A DNA stretch of 64,000 bases from Acidobacteriota bacterium. Its GTDB lineage: Bacteria > Acidobacteriota > Thermoanaerobaculia > Multivoradales > Multivoraceae. The stretch lies in NCBI GenBank assembly GCA_028877275.1, contig JAPPFP010000020.1:1-64000 (forward strand), in the 5' to 3' direction. Position numbers and translations under genes: made by a program. This document shows, piece by piece, positions 8,048 through 14,199 of the stretch. Under the pieces are notes generated by a model. It was given only the letters and a program-made list of their open reading frames with translations, was not told where the DNA came from and did no database searches. Numbering within the stretch: the stretch's first letter is position 1; each line of letters opens with the position of its first letter.

Positions 8048-9907
8048 CTACCTGCTCTCGCCCAGCGCGGCGTCGACGCGGGCGCTCTTCTCCTCGTCGA
8101 ACCACCAGAGCTGCGGGAAGCCGGTCCAGTTCAGGTGCTCGCGCCCGAGCGGCGGATGGCCGAAGCGGTCCCAGTACAGGAGATGGCGTCCCTTGGGGGC
8201 GCCTTCGGGGATGACGTAGAAGCCCCACAACAGCACCCGATCGAGCGCCCGGCCGGCGATGTTCATCTCCTCTTCGGTCTCGGCCGCGATCACCTTCTCG
8301 ATCAGGACGTCGGCCGCCGGGTTCCTGATCCCCGCGTAGTTCAACAGGTTCGGGGGATCGACGCTCCGGGAGTGCAGGTAGTTACGCATGCCGCCCGGCT
8401 GCGGGATGGGGTGGGTGTAGATCTTCTGCATCGTCATCTCGAAGTCGTACTGGCGCGCCCGGTTCGTGAAGATGTTCGACTCCACCCGGCGGACGGTCGC
8501 GTCGATGCCGAGGCGCGTCAGGTTCTCGACGAACGGCACCATCATCCGTTCGTGCTCCCTGAGCATGACCATGATCTCGAACCGGAGCGGCTCCCCCGTC
8601 GCCTCGTCGACGCGCCTCATGTCGCGCAGGACCCAGCCGGCCTCCTCGAGCAGCTCCCCCGCCCGCAGTAGCGCCTTCCGGTTGCGGCCGTAGCCGTCGT
8701 TCTCCGGCAAGGTGAACTCGTGCGTGAAGACGCGCTCGGGGACGTGCTTCCGCAGCGGCTCGAGCAGCGCCAGTTCGGCGGCCGACGGCAGGCCGCGCGC
8801 CGCCATCTCCGAGCCCAGAAAGAACGTCGTGTTCCGCCGCAGCGCGCCGTACTGGAGGGCGCGGTTGCCCCAGTCGAAGTTGTAGGCCAGGGTCAGCGCC
8901 TCGCGGACGCGGATGTCCTCGAACAGGGGTCGGCGGGTGTTGAAGACGACCGACCAGTGCATCCCGTAGGTCATCCTCATCCGGTAGGTCTCCTTGTTGA
9001 AGAGCCCCATGTCGACCTCGGGGAAGTCGTAGGCGGTGGCGACCTCCCGCTCGTCCTGGTCCCGGTAGTAGTCGACGACGCGGGCCTTAAGCGCCTGGAT
9101 GCCGGCCTTCATGTCCCGGAAGTAGAGGACGGAGATGCGGTCGAAGTTGTGGTAGCCGCTCTTGAAGTTCAGATCCTTCGCCCAGTAGTCCGGCACACGC
9201 TCGAAGACGAGGCGGCGGCCGGGGTCGACCTCCTTCACGCGGTAGGCGCCGTTGCCGAGCGGCCCCTCCAGGCTGGTCGCCGTGAAGTCGCGGTCGCGCC
9301 AGTAGTGCTTCGCCATCGGCAGGAAGGCGGACGCCTCCATCACCGCCCTGCGACTTCTTCCCTCGGCGCCGAGGAGGAAGCGGAAGGAGCGCTCCCCGAG
9401 GCGCTCGATGCCCTCGACGTGCCGCCAGGCCGCCTTGAAACCGACCGGGCCGTCTGTCTTCAGGGTCTCGAACGTCCACACCACGTCGTCGACCGTGACC
9501 GGCACGCCGTCGTGCCACCGCGCCTCGGGCCGCAGGGTGTAGGCCACCCAACTGTAGTCGCCGGCGACCTCGACCGTCTCGCAGAGCAGGCAGTAGAGGG
9601 TCGACAGCTCGTCCTCCGACCCCATCATCAGGCGATCGGAGGTGATCACCGTGATCCGCCAGTTGGCCCAGCTCGGTGTGCGCCCCATGTCCGCGTAGGG
9701 GTGGATGTTGTTGAACGTCCCCGGCAGCCACGTGCGAATCTCGCCGCCCTTCGGGGCGTCCGGGTTGACGTAGTCGAAGTGGGGAACGTCGACGGCGTAC
9801 TTCGGTTCGCCGAAGTACGCGATCGCGTGGGTCGGGCCTTCCTGGGCCGGAAGCACAGCGGCCGTGCCCAGGCACCCCAGTACGCCGAGGAGCGTCAACG
9901 CGTTCAC
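8048..9907 (-). CDS. yejA: YejA-type extracellular peptide-binding protein
   Basis: Periplasmic solute-binding protein, family 5, 619 aa (E. coli YejA is about 604). It should deliver peptides to YejBEF. The GTG at 9907 is chosen: it opens a short Sec signal (LTLLGVLGCLGTAAVLPAQE, residues 3-23) directly before THAIAYFGEPKY, the typical YejA opening. The frame stays open to 10024, but that would overlap the divergent aminotransferase gene and adds no signal. The core shows FDYVNPDAPKGGEIR, GTFNNIHPYADMG and VFNTRRPLFEDIRVREALTLA, all typical of the family. A TATCGT box lies 8 nt upstream of the GTG with no Shine-Dalgarno, a possible leaderless start. Confidence 0.92.
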   Translation of the reverse strand: MNALTLLGVLGCLGTAAVLPAQEGPTHAIAYFGEPKYAVDVPHFDYVNPDAPKGGEIRTWLPGTFNNIHPYADMGRTPSWANWRITVITSDRLMMGSEDELSTLYCLLCETVEVAGDYSWVAYTLRPEARWHDGVPVTVDDVVWTFETLKTDGPVGFKAAWRHVEGIERLGERSFRFLLGAEGRSRRAVMEASAFLPMAKHYWRDRDFTATSLEGPLGNGAYRVKEVDPGRRLVFERVPDYWAKDLNFKSGYHNFDRISVLYFRDMKAGIQALKARVVDYYRDQDEREVATAYDFPEVDMGLFNKETYRMRMTYGMHWSVVFNTRRPLFEDIRVREALTLAYNFDWGNRALQYGALRRNTTFFLGSEMAARGLPSAAELALLEPLRKHVPERVFTHEFTLPENDGYGRNRKALLRAGELLEEAGWVLRDMRRVDEATGEPLRFEIMVMLREHERMMVPFVENLTRLGIDATVRRVESNIFTNRARQYDFEMTMQKIYTHPIPQPGGMRNYLHSRSVDPPNLLNYAGIRNPAADVLIEKVIAAETEEEMNIAGRALDRVLLWGFYVIPEGAPKGRHLLYWDRFGHPPLGREHLNWTGFPQLWWFDEEKSARVDAALGESR

Positions 9908-9915
9908 GGCTCGCC

Positions 9916-9921
9916 ACGATA
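9916..9921 (-). promoter_or_regulatory. TANNNT box upstream of yejA
   Basis: TATCGT on the minus strand, 8 nt before the GTG at 9907. No Shine-Dalgarno is present. It matches the spacing seen at other genes here where a -10-like box almost touches the start codon. Confidence 0.4.
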
Positions 9922-9955
9922 GCGGAGCCGGGCCTCTCGGCCGGTGCGACCGCAG

Positions 9956-9961
9956 TACACT
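9956..9961 (+). promoter_or_regulatory. TACACT box upstream of the aminotransferase gene
   Basis: TACACT ends 10 nt before the GTG at 9972. The same hexamer is the -10 box of the promoters at 17252 and 41229. No ribosome-binding site lies between it and the start, so a leaderless transcript is plausible. Confidence 0.45.
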
Positions 9962-9971
9962 CGTCGCCCCC

Positions 9972-11342
9972 GTGAACGACGTCTCGAGACCCGTGGCCGC
10001 AACGACGGCCACCCCCCGGAACACCGATCGCTACCTGGGCGAAGACTCGGCCTCGCGGTCTCTGTACCAGCGCGCCCTCGACGTCATGCCCGGCGGCAAC
10101 AGCCGTCACACCCTCGTCATGGACCCGTACCCGATCTACGCGGCCTCAGGCCACGGCTGCGTCGTCACGGATGTGGAAGGCCAGGAGCGGATCGACTTCG
10201 TCAACAACTACACGTCGCTGATCCTCGGGCACTCCCACCCCGGAGTCACCGAAGCGGTGGCCGGCGTGATCGGGAGCGGAACGGCGTTCTCGCTGCCGAC
10301 CGAGACCGACATCCGGCTCGCCGAGCTGCTGGTGGAGCGCATCCCCTACATCGACCAGGTCCGGTTCGCGAACTCCGGCAGCGAGGGCGTGCTGCTGGCG
10401 ATCCGCGCGGCGCGCGCGGCGACCGGCCGGAGCAAGATCGCGAAGTTCGAGGGCTGCTACCACGGCATCTACGACTACGCGCAGGCTTCCGACAGTTCGC
10501 GTCCGAAGAACTGGGGCGAGTCGGAACGTCCGGCGACGACGCTCGAACCGAGCATGGCGAAGAGCCTCGAGACGGAGGTCGTCACGTTGCCGCTCAACGA
10601 CATCGAGGTCTGCAACGCGCTGATCGACGAGCACCGCGACGATCTCGCGGCGGTGCTCATGGATCCGCTGCCCGCCGCGCTCGGGCTGATCCCGCCGCGG
10701 GCCGACTTCGTGGCCGCGATCCGGGCGAAGACGAGGGAGTGCGGCGCTCTCCTGATCGCGGACGAGGTGCTGTCCTTCCGCATCGACTACCGCGGCGCCT
10801 GCCACCGTTTCGGAATCGAGCCGGACCTCGTCTCGCTCGGCAAGATCATCGGCGGCGGCTTCCCCGTCGGCGCGGTGGCCGGCAAGGCGGACGTGATGAA
10901 GGTCTTCGACCACCGCGACGGCGAACTCGTCCACCACGGCGGCACCTACAACGGCAACCCGGTGACGATGGTCGCCGGCTACGAGACGATGAAGCGCCTG
11001 ACGCCGGAGGTCTTCGCCGAGTTCGACCGGCTGGGCGACCGGGTCCGCGCCGGGCTCCAGCAGGTGCTCGGACGGCACGGCATCGAAGCGGTCGCGACCG
11101 GCCGCGGCTCGCTCTTCGCCGTCGTGCCGGGGAATGAACCGCCGAAGGACTTCCGGGCCGTCTTCACGGCCCGTTCCGCGGCGCCGCGGATCCAGAAGAT
11201 CGCCCGGGAGATGCTGAACCGCGGCATGCTGATGGGCGCCCGCGGCCTGTTCGGCGCGCTCTCGACACCGATGGGCGACGCGGAGATCGACCGCTTTCTG
11301 GAAGCGGCGGACGGCGCCGCGGCGTACGTGCTGGCCGAGTAG
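9972..11342 (+). CDS. Class III aminotransferase, glutamate-1-semialdehyde aminomutase-like
   Basis: Cytoplasmic PLP enzyme of 456 aa. The fold markers are MPGGNSRHT near the N-terminus, FANSGSEGVLLAIRAARAATG (cofactor phosphate region), IADEVLSFR, and the Schiff-base lysine in LGKIIGGGFPVGA (K291). This group includes HemL but also many secondary-metabolism and amino-acid aminotransferases. HemL itself would be expected near other haem genes, and none are here, so a different amino substrate is at least as likely. The GTG at 9972 is preferred over an ATG at 9864, which would overlap the divergent yejA coding region. Being back to back with a peptide importer suggests use of an imported amino compound, but this is inference. 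Confidence 0.88.
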   Translation: MNDVSRPVAATTATPRNTDRYLGEDSASRSLYQRALDVMPGGNSRHTLVMDPYPIYAASGHGCVVTDVEGQERIDFVNNYTSLILGHSHPGVTEAVAGVIGSGTAFSLPTETDIRLAELLVERIPYIDQVRFANSGSEGVLLAIRAARAATGRSKIAKFEGCYHGIYDYAQASDSSRPKNWGESERPATTLEPSMAKSLETEVVTLPLNDIEVCNALIDEHRDDLAAVLMDPLPAALGLIPPRADFVAAIRAKTRECGALLIADEVLSFRIDYRGACHRFGIEPDLVSLGKIIGGGFPVGAVAGKADVMKVFDHRDGELVHHGGTYNGNPVTMVAGYETMKRLTPEVFAEFDRLGDRVRAGLQQVLGRHGIEAVATGRGSLFAVVPGNEPPKDFRAVFTARSAAPRIQKIAREMLNRGMLMGARGLFGALSTPMGDAEIDRFLEAADGAAAYVLAE

Positions 11343-11384
11343 CCCGCACACCGGGGTGCAGCGACGGCCAAGACGACGGGGCCG

Positions 11385-11535
11385 CACACTGGGTGCGCCG
11401 GCGTCCCCGCCGGCTGCCGCCGAAGGCGGCCAGGAACTCGCGACGGCCGCAGGCCGTCGACCGCTAAGGAGCAAGGCCTGCGGCCTCGCGCGTCTGCCTC
11501 GGAAGGCCGGCGAGGACGCCGGCGCACCCAGTGTG
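11385..11535. repeat. Small element bounded by inverted type A repeats
   Basis: A 151-bp unit with 30-bp inverted ends: the left end 11385-11414 (tail CACACTGGGTGC, then hairpin) and right end 11506-11535 (hairpin, then GCACCCAGTGTG), with one G/A difference in the loop. Directly inside the left end, after one base, lies the module GCCGCCGAAGGCGGCC (11416-11431). A GGCCTGCGGCC inverted repeat (about 11475-11490) lies in the interior. There is no coding capacity. It resembles a MITE or a paired REP element. The rest of the 241-bp gap holds the tandem repeat listed next. Confidence 0.7.
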
Positions 11536-11586
11536 GGACGACTTCACTCAGTGTGAGACGTCGTTACCCAGTGTGGGACGACTTCA
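11527..11586. repeat. Three tandem 20-bp units overlapping a stop codon
   Basis: Three abutting 20-bp units start at 11527, 11547 and 11567. Units one and three read cccagtgtgggacgacttca; unit two differs at several positions. The first unit begins inside the tail of the type A repeat, and the third runs into the stop codon (11584-11586) of the minus-strand hydrolase, so the stop and last codon are part of the repeat. Confidence 0.8.
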
Positions 11587-12798
11587 GCGTTGTTCCAGCA
11601 GGAGCGCTAGCAGCGCATCACGCACTTCATTGCGGAAGTCGAGTTCGTTCTGGTTGAACTGGACGGCGACGGCGATGCCGGAGTCGCGGTGGTAGTACAT
11701 CGTGGAGCGCCAACCCGGGAACCAGCCGCCGTGGCCGATGAGTTCGCCGTACGGGCTGTCGGCGCGGTAGACGCCGAGGCCGTAGGTCGCGCCGGCGTCT
11801 TCGCCGCGGTAGCCGGAGTTCAGCATCTCCTCCAGGTACGGTCCGTCGAGGGCGCGCTCCTCGTAGAGGATCTTCGCCCAGCGGGCCAGGTCGCGTGAGT
11901 TGGAGACGTAGCCGCCGCCGGTCCACTCGGTCTGCGGGCTGAACGCCATCACGTCGCCCTCGGCGGTCTTCGCCGGAAGCGAGAACGGATTGTCCTCGCC
12001 GAGGTGGCCGGGGGCGAGGTCGGGGAAGGTGCGGCCAATCTGCTCCACCGTGCGGGGGAGATCGTGACGGTCGAGGACACGGCGCCTGGCCTCGTCGTAG
12101 TACGCGCCGCCGGATGCGGCCTCCAGGACCAGGCCGGCGACGATGAAGCCGGTGTCGGTGTAGGCGTAGCCTTCGCCGGCCGGGAACAGGGGCTCCCTGT
12201 CGAGGACGTATTGGACCAGATCCCGCGGCTCGAACCACGCGTCGGGGTCGCCGGCCGGGCCGCGCCGCGACCGGGCCTCGCGGCGCCAGGCTTCGTCGTA
12301 GACGTGGTCGGTCAGCCCGCTCGAGTGGCTGAGCAGGTGGCGGAGGGTCATCGTCTCGTGGTTGGGTAGACGGGTCCACCACGGTTCGTCGCCGAGCCAG
12401 CGCGAGGCCAAGTCGTCGAGGCCGAGCAGGCCCTCGTTGACCATGCTGAGTGCAGTCGTGGCGGCGATCGTCTTGCCGATGCTGCCGGCGGGCATGCGGC
12501 TCTCGGGCGTCATGGGCAGGTCGTTGTCCGGGTCGGCGTAGCCGGTCGCGGCGACGCCTTCGCTGCCGTCCGGGAGGACATAGGCGGCGGTGGCGCCGAT
12601 GAAGCCAAGTTCCTCGCGGAGCTCGTCGAGGTGCGCCTGGAAGAGCTGCTCGGTTGATGGTGGTGCGGCGCAGGCGAAGGTCAGGAGCGTTGCGATTGCG
12701 GTCGGAAAGAGGAGCCGGCCTGACGGCCGGCGCAGCCTGATGGCCGCCTCCGGCAGCAGCCGGCGGGGACGCCGGCGCACCCAGTGTGAGACGGTCAC
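11584..12798 (-). CDS. Lipoprotein serine hydrolase (beta-lactamase/PBP4-like, S12 family)
   Basis: Class C beta-lactamase-fold hydrolase of about 404 aa. It could hydrolyse D-Ala peptides, esters or beta-lactams; the family does not allow a choice. The nucleophile motif is SIGK (S106, K109), the Tyr motif is YTDTG, and the third motif is GHGGW. A lipobox LLTFAC shows it is lipid-anchored. The first GTG in range (12798) has a TAGCGT box 11 nt upstream; another GTG follows at 12780. Both lie in or next to a palindromic repeat, so the first 10-20 residues (HWVRRRPRR) are translated repeat sequence. The frame is open to 13164, but that part is shadow. Its neighbour encodes a second member of the same family. 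Confidence 0.82.
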   Translation of the reverse strand: MTVSHWVRRRPRRLLPEAAIRLRRPSGRLLFPTAIATLLTFACAAPPSTEQLFQAHLDELREELGFIGATAAYVLPDGSEGVAATGYADPDNDLPMTPESRMPAGSIGKTIAATTALSMVNEGLLGLDDLASRWLGDEPWWTRLPNHETMTLRHLLSHSSGLTDHVYDEAWRREARSRRGPAGDPDAWFEPRDLVQYVLDREPLFPAGEGYAYTDTGFIVAGLVLEAASGGAYYDEARRRVLDRHDLPRTVEQIGRTFPDLAPGHLGEDNPFSLPAKTAEGDVMAFSPQTEWTGGGYVSNSRDLARWAKILYEERALDGPYLEEMLNSGYRGEDAGATYGLGVYRADSPYGELIGHGGWFPGWRSTMYYHRDSGIAVAVQFNQNELDFRNEVRDALLALLLEQR

Positions 12799-12867
12799 TC
12801 GCCTCGGGCACGCTATTGCCGGACATTGGAGACGCTCCAGACCGGGTGCGCCGGCGTCCCCGCCGGC
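12742..12867. repeat. Pair of type A repeats around the hydrolase start
   Basis: GGCCGCCTCCGGCAGC (12742-12757), one A, then type A hairpin and tail (12759-12788) on the plus strand, followed 53 bp later by an inverse type A copy (12842-12867). Tails face each other, as in the yejE/yejF gap. The first copy lies within the 5' end of the minus-strand hydrolase gene. A GCGAGGC inverted repeat follows at about 12880-12898; the remaining gap to 12923 shows nothing else. Confidence 0.8.
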
Positions 12868-12922
12868 CCCCTGGAAAGCGCGCGAGGCGTCAGCCTCGCT
12901 CCTTTCTCTGCTGGCCGCGCAG

Positions 12923-14128
12923 CTAGTCCCAGCCGTAGGCGGCGCGAATCCTGGTCGGCAGCTCGATGAAGATGACCGGGTTGGCGACGCTGCCGCTGGC
13001 CAGGATGACATAGCCGTTACCTCCTTCGAGCGATCCGACGAAGTTCCCGCGGAAGCCCCAGTTGCCGCCGGTGTGTCCGAAGAAACGGTCCGCTTCTCCG
13101 GGCGGCGCGGGGCGGTGCGGGGTTTCGGCGCCGGTGGTGAAGCCGAGAGCGTAGTGGCCGACACCTCCGGGTGTCACCATCTTCCGGGTGGACTCGGGCG
13201 TGAGGATGCGGTTCGAGCGCCCCTCCAGGGAAAGCTGGACCTCGATCAGGAACTTCGCCAGGTCCGTCGGGGTCGTCCAGAGTCCGGCGGCGTAGAGCTC
13301 CGGGTAGACGTGCCAGGGTGCGCGGGGCTTGCGGCCCTTCGCGGCACTACCAGTCGTCGACCCGCCGGCCCGCGCCGCGTTGCCGTGGAGGGCGGCAGGC
13401 AGCGGCTGGCAGAAGCAATTGCGGGTCATGCCGAGCGGGTCGAGGACCGTCTCCTGGAGGATCTGGTCGAACGGCTTGGCCATGGCGTCACTCAGCGCGA
13501 GCTGCAGGATGGTCGAACCGCCGCCCGAGTACTCGTAGCGGGTGCCGGGCTGCCAGCCGACGACGACAGGGTCGGTGTTCGCTGGTGTCTCTTCATCCTT
13601 GCGACCGAGGACCTCGGGGACGGTCGGCAGCTCGGCGTCCGGCTTGTAGCCGGGGAATCCCGAAACCGTCGTGCCGGCCGTCATGCTCAGCAGCATCCGT
13701 ACCGTCACCGGGGTCTCGGCGAGCAACTCGGCGTCGTCCCGGAGGTTCCAGGTACGGAGGATCGAGTTGATGTCGTCGTCGAGGTCGAAGAGGCCGTCCT
13801 GGACCGCCCGGAGCACCGCCATCGCCGACACGGGCTTGCTGATCGACGCGGCCTGGAAGAGGGTCTCCGTGTCGGCCGGCGCGCCGGTCGATTCGTCCGC
13901 GACGCCCCATGCCCTGGCCCAGTGCAGCCGGTAGTCCTTGACGACGGCGACGCTCAGCGCCGGGATACCGTGCCTTTCCAGCAACTCGGGGAGGCTCTTG
14001 CCGGCGTCGTCGCTTGACCCCGGCTCGCGCGGCGCCTCGATCCCGGCGATCAGCTCGGCCGGGGCGTCCGCCGCGGCGCTGGGCGGCTGAGCCGTCAGGG
14101 GTGTGGCGAGAAGCCACGCCAGCAGAAT
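12923..14128 (-). CDS. Exported serine hydrolase (S12 family) with damaged or unusual start
   Basis: Beta-lactamase-fold hydrolase, about 401 aa if read from an ATT at 14128. The nucleophile motif is SISK (S95, K98), the Tyr motif is YSGGG, and the third motif is HTGGN. A hydrophobic signal core (ILLAWLLATPLTAQ) comes directly after a type A repeat, and there is no in-frame ATG, GTG or TTG between the repeat and that core. The first normal candidate is TTG at 13984, which would remove the signal peptide. So the repeat appears to have replaced the original start: either ATT or CTG is used, or the gene is poorly expressed or a pseudogene. The rest of the frame is intact, with no internal stop. 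It is near the TonB receptor gene and the other S12 hydrolase. Confidence 0.7.
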   Translation of the reverse strand: MLLAWLLATPLTAQPPSAAADAPAELIAGIEAPREPGSSDDAGKSLPELLERHGIPALSVAVVKDYRLHWARAWGVADESTGAPADTETLFQAASISKPVSAMAVLRAVQDGLFDLDDDINSILRTWNLRDDAELLAETPVTVRMLLSMTAGTTVSGFPGYKPDAELPTVPEVLGRKDEETPANTDPVVVGWQPGTRYEYSGGGSTILQLALSDAMAKPFDQILQETVLDPLGMTRNCFCQPLPAALHGNAARAGGSTTGSAAKGRKPRAPWHVYPELYAAGLWTTPTDLAKFLIEVQLSLEGRSNRILTPESTRKMVTPGGVGHYALGFTTGAETPHRPAPPGEADRFFGHTGGNWGFRGNFVGSLEGGNGYVILASGSVANPVIFIELPTRIRAAYGWD

Positions 14129-14192
14129 GCCGGCGGGGACGCCGGCGCACCCAGTGTGGGACGCCCCGGGAAAACCGACGCTACCCAGTGTG
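14129..14192. repeat. Type A repeat at the 5' end of the hydrolase, plus extra tail
   Basis: Type A hairpin and tail (14129-14158) directly abut the signal-peptide codons of the minus-strand hydrolase. A second copy of the tail (ACCCAGTGTG, 14183-14192) lies 24 bp on, just before the stop of the TonB receptor gene. The spacing suggests two rounds of insertion or duplication. Confidence 0.8.
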
Positions 14193-14199
14193 TTCCGCC

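Noticed and set aside
11527..11586. Possible CRISPR array
   Set aside because: Only three directly abutting 20-bp units with no spacers between them and no cas genes; it is a simple tandem repeat.
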